From contig CABXXS010000008.1 of NCBI GenBank assembly GCA_902516225.1, positions 1 to 32,019 of the forward strand: 32,019 nt of DNA. Direction: 5' to 3'. Position numbers and translations under genes: made by a program. Positions 16,885 through 25,460 of this stretch are shown here, in pieces. Position 1 is the first letter of the stretch; each line of letters starts with the position of its first letter. This stretch comes from Puniceicoccaceae bacterium. GTDB taxonomy: Bacteria > Verrucomicrobiota > Verrucomicrobiae > Opitutales > Coraliomargaritaceae. The notes under the pieces are model-generated. The model was not told where the DNA came from. It did not search any database and worked only from the letters and a program-made list of their open reading frames with translations.

Positions 16885-18000
16885 CTACCTATATTTTTTA
16901 TATAAACGAGTAAATTGTTCTGCAATTGAAACCCAGGAGTAGTGCTGGTTTACATATTCCAAAGAATTATTTCCCATAGCTTCTAATTTGGAGTTATCTA
17001 ATTTGATGAATTTTCCGAGACTTTTCTTTAACTTTTTCTTTTCTGAAAAGACTTCAAAAGATAACCCTAAATCCAATGAATTAGACAGATTACATTCTTT
17101 TGAAATTGCTACGGGCAAAGAGGATGCCCACGCTTCTAAGATAACTACTGGCAACCCTTCGCTCTTAGAGGCCAGTACAAATGCAGTGGCATTTTTAAAG
17201 CATTCTATTTTTTTTGCTCCTCGAACATGTCCTCTGAAGATAATACCTTTATTTAAGTGTTTACCAGCAGCGTTTCTTAATAATTCTTCATACTTAACAT
17301 TTCCGCTACCTGCAACTTCTAGAGTCCACCCATTAGCCTTTCCTTCGTCAAGAAGCTCTGACCATGCTATGACTAACTCAAGTACTGATTTCTTGGGATC
17401 AAGTCTTCCTAAAAAGAGTAGCTTCTTGGTGTCTGAAATATTACAAGAAGCACTTTTGTAGTCTTCTACGCATATTCCGTTAGGTATGATAATACTTTCT
17501 TTATTGGGTAGGATATTTTTTACAGAAGAACTTTCCTCTTCATTTAATGAATGCAAGATTGCACTATTTAAGAGCACTCTTCTTTGAAATAAATAAAAAT
17601 AAATTAATTTTCTATACCTCGATTTATTCCATGCCCATTCATCCATCATTCCATGTGGGGAGACAAAATATTGGACATTGTTTCTGATCGCCCAAAATGC
17701 AGCTTGTACACCTATTCCGAGCCATAAGCCGTGTATATGTATGATGTTTGGATTAATTTCACTTATTGTCCTACTAAGCATAGTGGAAAAGCCTAGGCCA
17801 GAATTTCTAAGACTGTAGGTTTCAATCTCACTCCAGTCACTCATGTCTGCCTGTGTCCCAGAGCCATTTAATGCTATGGCCATTACAGATAAATCAGCAT
17901 TTCTGACTAATTGCTTAGCCAATCCTCTAGCAGCTTCTGTAAGTCCAGCCCCCTCATGAGAATACGTTGGAATGATAAATAAGATCCTTATTTTACTCAT
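16885..18000 (-). CDS. GT4-family glycosyltransferase
   Basis: A 371-residue retaining GT4 enzyme and first gene of the minus-strand operon. The N-terminus IRILFIIPTYSHEGAGLTEAARGLA (~4-28) has the Gly-rich acceptor loop; NIIHIHGLWLGIGVQAAFWA (~85-104) and VSPHGMMDEWAW (~112-123) are characteristic of GT4 enzymes. The donor domain shows KLLFLGRLDPKKSVLELV (~193-210) and the canonical loop ASKSEGLPVVILEAWASSLPVAIS (~276-299) with the E-X7-E pair. The coding region is AT-rich (20 G/C in the 60 bases from 17521) compared with the lyase gene across the divergent gap. A TACAAT hexamer on the minus strand around 18025-18035 could be a -10 element, with no convincing -35 partner. Confidence 0.88.
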   Translation of the reverse strand: MSKIRILFIIPTYSHEGAGLTEAARGLAKQLVRNADLSVMAIALNGSGTQADMSDWSEIETYSLRNSGLGFSTMLSRTISEINPNIIHIHGLWLGIGVQAAFWAIRNNVQYFVSPHGMMDEWAWNKSRYRKLIYFYLFQRRVLLNSAILHSLNEEESSSVKNILPNKESIIIPNGICVEDYKSASCNISDTKKLLFLGRLDPKKSVLELVIAWSELLDEGKANGWTLEVAGSGNVKYEELLRNAAGKHLNKGIIFRGHVRGAKKIECFKNATAFVLASKSEGLPVVILEAWASSLPVAISKECNLSNSLDLGLSFEVFSEKKKLKKSLGKFIKLDNSKLEAMGNNSLEYVNQHYSWVSIAEQFTRLYKKYR

Positions 18001-18215
18001 AAATCTAACAAAATATTTTCGATTACTATTGTAGCGGATCTATATGGTTAGTCTAACCTTCGCTATATCAATGGCACGGCTTCTTGCCTTTTTAAGGCAG
18101 TCGTTTACTTTAAAGTTTAATAGTAATTACTACGATTAAATTATAGTTAATAGCATGTGTAATTGAGTTTTTATTTTAGGCAATCTATGTATTTTATACA
18201 GCTAACTGAACGTTA
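18001..18215. promoter_or_regulatory. palindrome-rich divergent control region
   Basis: This 215-base gap separates the minus-strand glycan operon from the plus-strand lyase gene. It holds a run of perfect inverted repeats: GGTTAG-T-CTAACC (18046-18058), TGCCTT-TTT-AAGGCA (18085-18099), ACTTTAAAGT (18107-18116), TAGTAATTACTA (18121-18132) and ATTAA-7-TTAAT just after. A weak promoter candidate for the lyase gene is TTGAGT (18163-18168), 17 bases, TATGTA (18186-18191). The palindromes could be operator sites for divergent control; no binding protein can be named. Confidence 0.4.
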
Positions 18216-19391
18216 ATGAAGGAAATAAATTATAATTTTGACGACTGCCCTGATAGAGAAGGCTTCGGTAGCCTTAAGTGGGATAAGTATAAGCGGGGTG
18301 ATGTTCTGCCGTTATGGGTCGCAGACATGGACTTTCGTTCGGCGCCTGAAATCATTGAGGCACTTCAGTCCCGACTGGACCATGGCGTCTTTGGATACAC
18401 CATACCTCACGAAGCTCCCGTCGATGCTGTGCTCCAGTATTTACAACGTCAGCACGCTTATAATGCCCGGGCTAATTGGCTAGACTTTCTTCCAGGACTA
18501 GTACCGGCGATTAACCTATGTTGCCATGCTTTTTGTCAGCCTGGGGATTCCATCATGACCGCTATCCCGGTCTATCCTCCTTTTATCACTGCGCCCGATT
18601 ACGCACAGCGCGATTTGATAAAAGTTCCGCTTTGCTTGAATGAATCGGATCAATGGACACTAGATTTTGATGCGATGGAGGCGGCAGTCTTACCAAGTAC
18701 AAAACTCTTCGTGCTCTGTAACCCGCACAATCCTGTGGGCCGCGTCTTTACTAAAGCGGAAGTATTGCAATTAGGTGAATTTTGTAAGCGCCATGACCTG
18801 ATCCTTTTATCAGACGAAATTCACTGCGACTTGATTCTTGATCCCCAAGCCTCGCACATTGTAGCTGCTAGCCTGAATGAAGACTTGTCCGAGCGTACCG
18901 TAACCCTAATGGCCCCGAGTAAAACTTATAACTTACCAGGGCTAGCCTGCGCGTACACAGTAATCGAGAACAATGAACTTCGCGCCCGTTTTCAAAAGAC
19001 AATTCGCGGCATCATTACCGAGGTGAATTGCTTTGGTTATGCTGGCTGTGCGGCAGCTTACAATCATGGCGAAGCTTGGCGGCAAGCACTCTTGGGGTAT
19101 TTGCGAGAAAACTATAATTTAGTCAGAGACTTTATCTCGGAAGAGATGCCCGAGATTAAACTTCGCCCAATGCAGGCGACTTATCTTGCTTGGCTAGATG
19201 TAAGTAGTCTTGGCTTTAAAAACCCTGTTCGTCACTTCGAAGATACTGGGGTAGGCCTCTCAGACGGTACGCCCTTTGGTGGACCTGGGTACCTTCGCCT
19301 GAACTTTGGCTGTCCTCATAGTCGCCTCCAAGAAGCCCTAGAGCGAATGGCTGTAGCGGTTCGGAGCGCCTCACCAGGAATTGATAGATAG
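18216..19391 (+). CDS. MalY/PatB-family PLP-dependent C-S beta-lyase (cystathionine beta-lyase-like)
   Basis: Fold-type I PLP enzyme of 391 residues, close to the usual 390 for MalY/PatB. It is expected to cleave cystathionine or cysteine conjugates to pyruvate, ammonia and a thiol. Motifs: LPLWVADMDFRSAPEI (~31-46), FGYTIP (~59-64), PVYPPF (~118-123), LCNPHNPVGRVFTK (~167-180), the cofactor-binding SDEIHCDLIL (~199-208, Asp 200) and the Schiff-base lysine in APSKTYNLPGL (Lys ~236). YLRLNFGCPHSRLQEAL near the C-terminus holds the carboxylate-binding Arg. It is followed by hslR after 7 bases. Annotation as a plain aminotransferase is possible, but WVADMDF and SDEIHCDL favour the lyase family. 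Confidence 0.9.
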   Translation: MKEINYNFDDCPDREGFGSLKWDKYKRGDVLPLWVADMDFRSAPEIIEALQSRLDHGVFGYTIPHEAPVDAVLQYLQRQHAYNARANWLDFLPGLVPAINLCCHAFCQPGDSIMTAIPVYPPFITAPDYAQRDLIKVPLCLNESDQWTLDFDAMEAAVLPSTKLFVLCNPHNPVGRVFTKAEVLQLGEFCKRHDLILLSDEIHCDLILDPQASHIVAASLNEDLSERTVTLMAPSKTYNLPGLACAYTVIENNELRARFQKTIRGIITEVNCFGYAGCAAAYNHGEAWRQALLGYLRENYNLVRDFISEEMPEIKLRPMQATYLAWLDVSSLGFKNPVRHFEDTGVGLSDGTPFGGPGYLRLNFGCPHSRLQEALERMAVAVRSASPGIDR

Positions 19392-19398
19392 TTAGCAA

Positions 19399-19770
19399 AT
19401 GGAATATGCTCGATTAGATCGCTGGCTCTGGGCGGTGCGCATTTATAAGACCCGTGGCGACGCTGGCTCAGCTTGCCGTGGCTCAGCTGTGAGGCTAAAT
19501 GGACAGATAGCTAAGCCCTCGGCGAAAGTCAGGGTGGGTGATACGATCACTGCGCGGAATAAGTCATTTACGCGTACTCTTGAGGTAAAAGCTCTACTCG
19601 AGCAGCGTGTCGGCGCGGCTTTAGTTCCCGACTATGCCGATGACCAGACGCCAAAATCAGAGTATGAAAAAGTTCAAGAGCAGCGGGCGAACGCACGGTT
19701 GTTTCGTCATGAAGGCGGCGGCCGGCCGACCAAAAAAGACCGGCGCGACATTGAGAAACTCTTGGAGTAA
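19399..19770 (+). CDS. hslR: S4-domain RNA-binding heat shock protein Hsp15
   Basis: A 123-residue S4-type RNA-binding protein. In E. coli, HslR/Hsp15 binds stalled 50S subunits carrying a nascent chain and helps recycle them. The S4 fold is clear: RLDRWLWAVRIYKTRGDAGSAC (~5-26), RLNGQIAKPSAKVRVGDTIT (~32-51). A linker and a strongly basic tail with GRPTKKDRRDIEKL (~108-121) complete the normal Hsp15 layout. It starts 7 bases after the lyase stop, implying cotranscription. No Shine-Dalgarno motif precedes the ATG; the upstream bases are the end of the lyase gene. Confidence 0.9.
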   Translation: MEYARLDRWLWAVRIYKTRGDAGSACRGSAVRLNGQIAKPSAKVRVGDTITARNKSFTRTLEVKALLEQRVGAALVPDYADDQTPKSEYEKVQEQRANARLFRHEGGGRPTKKDRRDIEKLLE

Positions 19771-19900
19771 ACTCTGGCGCGATCGTAGTCTCTCATTTAG
19801 GGAAATATTTTACCCCTAATCCAGCACTCGACAAGTGCGCCCACCGTGCTTTTTATCCTTACACATTGCTGTAGCTAAATATTTTTACGGCACCCATCAC

Positions 19901-21010
19901 ATGGAACACAAAAATAAAACCCTTCAAGAACTCAAAGAAAAGAGTCCGATCGCTTGCACGAAACATGCACTGATTGGAATCGACGGATTTGTGGACATTA
20001 TCGTCCATCCTGTGGACAAGCGTTCTGGTCCAGGTGATCAATTCAAATCTATTCCCACAATTACCGATTTCTCTGAGCGAATTGGTTCCGCAGCGGGTAA
20101 GAGTGCTAATATCGAGTTTGCCCCTTCAGTGGAAAAGCTGGGTGGAAATGGCCCTATTATGGCTAATGCACAGTGCGCTCATGGTTTAAATGTTCGCTAT
20201 CTCGGTGCCCTCGGGCGGGGTACGGTACACCCAGTCTTCCAAGACTTTTCCGAGCGTACAGACGCGATTTCTATAGCGGACCCTGGCGTGACACACGCCG
20301 CAGAATTCGATGACGGAAAAATTATGTTTGGAAAAATGGCAAGCCTTGAAGGGATCACTTACGAGCGCCTCTGCGAATCACCTGGGGAAGCAGCGCTCAT
20401 TGATATTTTTGAGCATTCGGACTTAATCGGGATGGTCAACTGGACTATGATACCTTACTTGTCAGAAGTCTTTCGAAGTCTTCTGGAACGAGTGCTACCA
20501 GCGGTATCACAGGATAAACCTCGTACATTCTTTTTTGACCTAGCAGACCCTGAAAAACGCTCGGAGGCCGATCTGCTAGAAGTACTCGATATTTTCTCTC
20601 AGTTTGAGGCATTCGGCCAAGTCATTCTCGGACTCAATCTTCGTGAGGCGGAACAAGTCGACGCCCTGCTAGGATTTGATCCTTTGCCCAATAATCCCGA
20701 GAATTTACAACTTATGGCCGCTCGGATTCGCGAGAAACTCTCACTTCATACTGTAGTAGTGCACCCAGTAGCGGATGCCGCTTGTGCTACGCCAGAAGGC
20801 ACCGCTTATGCCGCGGGACCTTTTTGTAAAAAGCCAAAGATTACAACGGGCGCGGGCGATCATTTTAACTCTGGCTTTGTTACCGCTCGTCTTATCGGGC
20901 TAAGCCCCGAGTCGGCCCTTACTTTAGCTGTGGCAACTTCTGGCTCTTATGTGCGTACCGCGGTAAGCCCCACGCTCGAAGACTTAGCTGAGTTTATCAG
21001 TAGTTGGTAG
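19901..21010 (+). CDS. PfkB/ribokinase-family carbohydrate kinase
   Basis: A 369-residue kinase, substrate unknown. I choose the ATG at 19901 (MEHKNKTLQEL) over an ATG at 19835 in the same frame, because the upstream 22 residues show no conservation-like features and would begin in the spacer after hslR. Family marks are IGIDGFVDIIVHPVD near the start, KLGGNGPIMANAQCAHGLNVRYLGALG (first PfkB signature, split around residues ~88-115) and ITTGAGDHFNSGFVTARLIGLS near ~316-337, the second signature with the catalytic Asp of GAGD. The N-terminal extension and the length exceed ribokinase (~310). tmk follows after 9 bases. A sugar or nucleoside substrate is equally possible. Confidence 0.85.
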   Translation: MEHKNKTLQELKEKSPIACTKHALIGIDGFVDIIVHPVDKRSGPGDQFKSIPTITDFSERIGSAAGKSANIEFAPSVEKLGGNGPIMANAQCAHGLNVRYLGALGRGTVHPVFQDFSERTDAISIADPGVTHAAEFDDGKIMFGKMASLEGITYERLCESPGEAALIDIFEHSDLIGMVNWTMIPYLSEVFRSLLERVLPAVSQDKPRTFFFDLADPEKRSEADLLEVLDIFSQFEAFGQVILGLNLREAEQVDALLGFDPLPNNPENLQLMAARIREKLSLHTVVVHPVADAACATPEGTAYAAGPFCKKPKITTGAGDHFNSGFVTARLIGLSPESALTLAVATSGSYVRTAVSPTLEDLAEFISSW

Positions 21011-21019
21011 TAAGAAAAT

Positions 21020-21649
21020 ATGAAAGGTCTATTTATCACATTCGAAGGGGGCGAGGGTAGCGGTAAATCGACCCAGATTTTGGCACTTAAGAAACGCCTT
21101 GAAGCGATTGGAAGAGAAGTGGTCGAGACACGCGAACCTGGGGGCACGCCACTAGGTGAATCCATACGCCAGTTGCTCCAGCACGATGAGGCTGGCAATG
21201 GGATGTCTGCGGAGAGCGAATTACTTCTTTTCGCGGCTAGCCGCGCTCAGCATGTGCTAGAGTTGATTGCGCCCGCTCTGGCGGATGGAAAAATCGTCCT
21301 TTGTGATCGCTTCCTTGACTCCAGCGTCATCTATCAAGGCGTAGCTCGAGCTCTCGACGCGCAGCAAGTAAAGGCCATCAACGAATTTGCGGTTGGGCTG
21401 ACCAAGCCTGATTTGACCATTCTTATAGATCTCTCTCCGGAAGTTGGTCTCGCCCGCGTGCACGCTAGAAGTAATGGAGAGTTTGACCGTATGGAACAAG
21501 AGAGCATCGAATTTTTTCAAGCAGTTCGCACAGGGTATCTTGACTTGGCGGCGGCCGAACCAGAGAGATTCTATGTCCTAGACGGAAGTCAAAGTGTGGA
21601 GGAATTATCTGAGGCTATAGGGGCTATAGTAGACGCGAAAATCCTTTGA
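21020..21649 (+). CDS. tmk: thymidylate kinase
   Basis: dTMP kinase of 209 residues, the normal size, converting dTMP to dTDP. The P-loop is GGEGSGKS at ~10-17; the DR(Y/F) substrate motif is CDRFLDSSVIYQG at ~95-107; the dTMP-binding TREPGGTPLGESIR is at ~37-50. The LID segment follows IDLSPEVGLARVHAR (~136-150) with FDRMEQES. The start ATG is 9 bases after the kinase stop, so it belongs to the same transcript. It converges on the dNTP triphosphohydrolase gene, placing two nucleotide-pool enzymes tail to tail. Confidence 0.95.
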   Translation: MKGLFITFEGGEGSGKSTQILALKKRLEAIGREVVETREPGGTPLGESIRQLLQHDEAGNGMSAESELLLFAASRAQHVLELIAPALADGKIVLCDRFLDSSVIYQGVARALDAQQVKAINEFAVGLTKPDLTILIDLSPEVGLARVHARSNGEFDRMEQESIEFFQAVRTGYLDLAAAEPERFYVLDGSQSVEELSEAIGAIVDAKIL

Positions 21650-21681
21650 TCGGGCATACTCCTGATCAATCTCTTCCTTTA

Positions 21682-22968
21682 TTACTGGAGCTCCGCTATA
21701 GAGCCAAAATCTGCGTCGAAGAGCCGCTTGTAGGTTCGTACTGCTAGGCCATCAGTCAAGCCTGCTGTGTAGTCGCAGAGTCGACGAAGCCGATCAGTGT
21801 CCTCGTCCTCGCTTTCAATGAGTTCTTGGACTGAGGCTGGAAGTAAGTTTAGCCCTTTATTACTAGGATCCGCACAGTGAGCGCGAAGCGCCGTGAAAAG
21901 TCGTTCGAGTATATAGCCGCCTTTAAATTCAATTTGTTGAAGCTGAGTAGATTTAAAGATGAGATCTAACGCGATAGATTTATAGAGCGCACTTTCTGCT
22001 TTTACCTTGGGATCAATTTCTAAATCGAAGGCGTGGCGCTGAGTACGATCACTGAGAAATCCGCTGCGTGGACGCAAAGTACAAGCGTGGACAAAGGTAC
22101 CAACTCGACTGCCGAAGTAGGGCTCATAGCTATTTTTTTTGATCTTTTCGCAGAGGGTTTCTACGAGACGTATCTGTTCTGAGTCGAGCTCTTGATCCGC
22201 AGCCCATTCGCTCAAACTACCCGCGCTGATATAGCGAGCGTGAATGCCGTCTACGATATCATGCAGAGAATATGCGGTGTCGTCCGCCCAATCCATAATC
22301 TGGCACTCGATACTTTTGAATGCATTCAGTGCTTGCACTTTTTGTAGGCTATCCGGTGGCGTAGCGCCACCGAAGACAGTCTCTCTCCATGGCGCTTGCT
22401 GGTCGTAAATAAAATGATTCTTCGGTGCTTTACCGTGCTCGAGTACCCAATCGGCCTGCGTTGCTTTATACTTCATAACCCCGTCTAAAAAGGCGCGAGT
22501 CGGAGCGATGCCCTTAGTTCGTCCAGGGCGCTCATAGATGAGTTCGGTTAAGATACGTAAGGTTTGTCCGTTACCCTCGAAGCCTCCGTGATCCGCCATT
22601 AGATCATTTAATTTACGTTCGCCAATATGACCGAAGGGTGGATGGCCAAGGTCGTGTGCTAAGCAGATGGCCTCAGTAAGATCGGCATCTATATAAAAAC
22701 GCTCATTTAGTAAATCGGAGCTGTGGAGTAGATATTCGCAGATGGAGCGACCAACTTTAGCTACTTCGATAGAGTGCGTTAGGCGGGTACGGTAAAAATC
22801 ATATTCACCGGACTGAAAGACCTGTGTCTTGGACTGTAGTCTACGAAAGGGGTAGGAGAATATAATACGATCACGCTCAATTTGGAAGGCACTTCGATAG
22901 TCGTTCTCCGGGGAAGAAGTCTCGGGAAAACGCTCTAAATCAAAGGGAGAATAAAAATCGTTATGCAT
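21682..22968 (-). CDS. dgt: dGTPase-like deoxynucleoside triphosphate triphosphohydrolase (HD domain)
   Basis: A 428-residue HD-superfamily hydrolase that splits dNTPs to deoxynucleoside and triphosphate. Features in order: [21 protein letters not shown] (~31-51), [15 protein letters not shown] (~62-76, metal His ~65), the HD pair in [13 protein letters not shown] (~102-114), [12 protein letters not shown] (~129-140) and [17 protein letters not shown] (~226-242) with the final metal Asp. The length is typical for the shorter, non-E. coli dGTPase class. It is divergent from the secreted hypothetical gene (53-base gap) and convergent with tmk. No Shine-Dalgarno motif is seen before the ATG. Confidence 0.92.
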   Translation of the reverse strand: MHNDFYSPFDLERFPETSSPENDYRSAFQIERDRIIFSYPFRRLQSKTQVFQSGEYDFYRTRLTHSIEVAKVGRSICEYLLHSSDLLNERFYIDADLTEAICLAHDLGHPPFGHIGERKLNDLMADHGGFEGNGQTLRILTELIYERPGRTKGIAPTRAFLDGVMKYKATQADWVLEHGKAPKNHFIYDQQAPWRETVFGGATPPDSLQKVQALNAFKSIECQIMDWADDTAYSLHDIVDGIHARYISAGSLSEWAADQELDSEQIRLVETLCEKIKKNSYEPYFGSRVGTFVHACTLRPRSGFLSDRTQRHAFDLEIDPKVKAESALYKSIALDLIFKSTQLQQIEFKGGYILERLFTALRAHCADPSNKGLNLLPASVQELIESEDEDTDRLRRLCDYTAGLTDGLAVRTYKRLFDADFGSIAELQ

Positions 22969-23021
22969 GAGGGCAGATTTGTTTTGTCTCTGAATAGAGA
23001 GAGTATTTATTTATTATAACA

Positions 23022-23654
23022 ATGAAATACACAATCCATTTTAGAGCACTCTTAGTTATAATCGCGAGCGCTGTAATTCACATTCTTTTTCCGAGCACTG
23101 CAGATGCGCGGATAGATGAGAGAAGGGAATCAATAGAACGCCGACTTTTCGCTTCTGGCGGCATCGTATACCGCGACGATGAAATAGAATCAAGCCGACG
23201 CCGAGGAATGCCCTATATGCGGTATCTTCAGTACCTTCCAAGCTCGGCGAATATACGAATCTATTTCAAGACTTCGGACGGGCGTAGACCAACCTCCTCA
23301 GAATTGGAGCAAAGACGCATGTCAGCGGGTTGGGATCTACACGTCGTCTATGTTGATGGAAAATCTGTGATTGAACTGTACCAACGCAGTAAAGGGATGA
23401 CTGATTTTGAAACGAATCACCTTCTAAATCTTCATACAGAGGGTGGATATTGGAAGCGCCCTTCTAAGGAGGAAAAGGAGGAATTAGTAAGTGCTTTCGG
23501 CTTCGATATGGTTCGCAGTGATGGCCGCGTACGCGCTAAAAAAATAGGGGGCGACAAGTTCATGTTCGTCGAGGCGGAGACAGACGAGCGCTTAGCAGAA
23601 ATGAACACAAATGAACTCCTTGAGTCTGCGCCGATTAGTGTGGAAGGGTTTTAA
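23022..23654 (+). CDS. secreted protein of unknown function
   Basis: A 210-residue protein that I do not recognise. A Sec signal peptide is evident: basic start MKYTIHFR, hydrophobic core LLVIIASAVIHILF, and a probable signal peptidase I site after STADA (residue ~29). The mature part begins with a very charged, Arg/Glu-rich helix (RIDERRESIERRLF, ESSRRRGMPYMRYL), followed by a mixed alpha/beta-looking region with NIRIYFKTSDGRRP, WDLHVVYVDGKSVIELYQR and DKFMFVEAETDERL. There are no cysteines in the mature part, no lipobox and no repeats. It lies between the dGTPase gene (divergent) and the tRNA-Ser, with no operon partner. It is likely periplasmic or secreted. Confidence 0.75.
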   Translation: MKYTIHFRALLVIIASAVIHILFPSTADARIDERRESIERRLFASGGIVYRDDEIESSRRRGMPYMRYLQYLPSSANIRIYFKTSDGRRPTSSELEQRRMSAGWDLHVVYVDGKSVIELYQRSKGMTDFETNHLLNLHTEGGYWKRPSKEEKEELVSAFGFDMVRSDGRVRAKKIGGDKFMFVEAETDERLAEMNTNELLESAPISVEGF

Positions 23655-23735
23655 TCTTCTAAACTTCCTAGCAAACGCTGAAAAACTATTACATTTAATG
23701 GAGCCTTTGCTATTAACCCATACAGGCAATTGAAA

Positions 23736-23823
<88 letters not shown>

Positions 23824-23825
23824 AT

Positions 23826-23846
23826 GCCTAGGTTGATTGTCTAGGC
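23826..23846 (-). other. hairpin in the 5' leader of tRNA-Ser
   Basis: On the minus strand GCCTAG, a 9-base loop and CTAGGC form a perfect 6-bp stem that ends two bases before the mature tRNA 5' end and lies just after the comM stop. It could be a comM 3' end structure or a processing aid. No T tract follows on the minus strand, so it is a poor intrinsic terminator. Confidence 0.35.
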
Positions 23847-23876
23847 GAAGTGTTTTTAACTGCAAGAACGTTTTTT

Positions 23877-25424
23877 CTAATAAAACAAATTACGATCTAG
23901 GCTGCGGTATTGGATCGCCTCGAGTAAGTGAGCAGTCTCAATTCTTTCTTTACCAGCTAGGTCAGCAATGGTCCGAGCAACTTTAAGAATTCTGTCGTAA
24001 GCACGAGCTGACAGTGCGAGATGTTCCATAGCTTGTTGCAATAAGTCACCTTGCTCTTTATTTATTATACAGTGTTCGCTAATTTGCGAGTGTGACATAC
24101 GTGCGTTACAGCGATCGGAACTGTTACCTGTGCCCTCAAATCGTTTATTTTGAACACTTCGTGCTGCTTTGCAGCGAGCTCGAATTACTGAGGATCGTTC
24201 CCCTGGTTCCGAGTTGCGCAATTCGCCTATACGCAGCGAAGGGGCTTCGATGTGTAAGTCTATTCTGTCGAGCAGGGGACCGCTAATTTTGGAGCGGTAG
24301 CGCTGAATCTGAGGCACCGTGCATCTACATTCGCGTGTGCTATCACCCGAATAACCGCAGGGGCATGGGTTCATCGCACAGATTAACATAAGCCTGCTTG
24401 GTAAGGTAATTTTTCCTGCACTACGAGAGATACTGACTTGGCCATCTTCGAGCGGTTGACGAAGTACCTCCAAGGCTGATCGTTTAAATTCAGGTAGTTC
24501 GTCGAGAAAAAGTACGCCGTTATGGGCTAGCGAAACCTCTCCTGGTCCAGGTATAGTACCACCACCTAATAGACCAACATCACTAATTGTGTGGTGAGGT
24601 GAGCGGAATGGTCGCTCGAAGTAACGATTTTCTCCAGATAGTGTGGTACCCGCTGCCGATTGGATACTTAGTATTTCGAGGAACTCATCAACATGAGGCT
24701 CGGGCATGATTGTTGGTATCCGTTTGGCGATCATACTTTTGCCTGATCCAGGCGAACCTATCATTAAAAGATTATGGCCACCGCTTACTGCGATTTCTAC
24801 CGCCCTTCGGGCGGCGTACTGGCCTTTGACCTCCGAGAAGTCTATCCGTTGACTCGTGGGTGCTGTGCGAAAGAAAGTACTCTGTTTTGCCCGTATTGGT
24901 TCAATAATTTGCTCGTTGTTGAGAAAGCGAACAGCTTCGTCCAAGCAACTGACCGGGTATACAGCAACTCCCTCAACTAGTGCCGATTCGTCGGCTGAAT
25001 CAGTGGGGACTATAAGCCCCTTCTTACCTATTTGTTTTGCTAGCATAGCCATGGCTAAGCATCCTTTTACTGGACGAGTCCGACCCGAAAGGCTGAGTTC
25101 GCCCGCGATGATAAAATTGTCCAACTCAGCGGCCTCACACTTTTTCATCGATGCAAGAATAGCCAGCGCTATTGGTAGGTCGTAAGCGGGGCCTTCTTTG
25201 CGGAGACTACCTGGCGCGAGATTAATGGTAGTGCGCGTGGCAGGAGTGCGAAATCCTGTATTAGCCATAGCAGAGAATACGCGGTCTTGCGATTCTTTGA
25301 CCGCCGCGTCTGGCAAGCCAACTAGTATAAATTTTAGCTCTCCCGACTCTCCCGTATTTGCCTCGACTTGAACGAGGTGCGCATCTACGCCAACAAGCGC
25401 AGCAGATTGTGTTATCCCTATCAT
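23877..25424 (-). CDS. comM: YifB/ComM-family AAA+ ATPase (Mg chelatase-like)
   Basis: AAA+ protein of 515 residues; ComM of naturally competent bacteria is a hexameric helicase that promotes branch migration during integration of transforming DNA. The N-terminal Lon protease-like domain (ChlI fold) covers ~20-145 with [11 protein letters not shown] and [21 protein letters not shown]. Walker A is GSPGSGKS at ~223-230, Walker B FLDELPEF follows after HNGVL, and [11 protein letters not shown] carries the Cys-rich insertion. The C-terminal domain has [19 protein letters not shown]. The frame is also open to a GTG at 25469, but I choose the ATG at 25424 because the family begins at this point ([13 protein letters not shown]). 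A 10-bp inverted repeat lies directly upstream. Confidence 0.92.
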   Translation of the reverse strand: MIGITQSAALVGVDAHLVQVEANTGESGELKFILVGLPDAAVKESQDRVFSAMANTGFRTPATRTTINLAPGSLRKEGPAYDLPIALAILASMKKCEAAELDNFIIAGELSLSGRTRPVKGCLAMAMLAKQIGKKGLIVPTDSADESALVEGVAVYPVSCLDEAVRFLNNEQIIEPIRAKQSTFFRTAPTSQRIDFSEVKGQYAARRAVEIAVSGGHNLLMIGSPGSGKSMIAKRIPTIMPEPHVDEFLEILSIQSAAGTTLSGENRYFERPFRSPHHTISDVGLLGGGTIPGPGEVSLAHNGVLFLDELPEFKRSALEVLRQPLEDGQVSISRSAGKITLPSRLMLICAMNPCPCGYSGDSTRECRCTVPQIQRYRSKISGPLLDRIDLHIEAPSLRIGELRNSEPGERSSVIRARCKAARSVQNKRFEGTGNSSDRCNARMSHSQISEHCIINKEQGDLLQQAMEHLALSARAYDRILKVARTIADLAGKERIETAHLLEAIQYRSLDRNLFY

Positions 25425-25430
25425 AGCTTC

Positions 25431-25460
25431 AATTATAGTGTTATTATGTTCACTATAATT
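25431..25460. promoter_or_regulatory. 10-bp perfect inverted repeat upstream of comM
   Basis: AATTATAGTG (25431-25440) and CACTATAATT (25451-25460) flank a 10-base spacer. The nearer arm is 7 bases before the comM ATG. On the minus strand the distal arm contains TATAGT, a possible -10, with TTGACT 19 bases further upstream (longer than the ideal spacing). It may be an operator over the promoter, or a leader hairpin near the start codon. Confidence 0.4.

Noticed and set aside
19823..19854. Possible intrinsic terminator after hslR: AGCAC ... GTGCT followed by TTTT
   Set aside because: The stem is only 5 bp with an 18-base loop, and a competing hairpin (GCACT-cgaca-AGTGC) lies inside it. Too weak to call.
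21646..21669. TTGATC ... GATCAA between convergent tmk and dgt
   Set aside because: Six-base arms with a 12-base spacer, overlapping the tmk stop, no T tract. Not distinguishable from chance.
23669..23712. TAGCAAA ... TTTGCTA, a 7-bp inverted repeat downstream of tRNA-Ser
   Set aside because: The loop is about 30 bases and there is no T tract after the stem on the tRNA strand; could be chance in AT-rich sequence.
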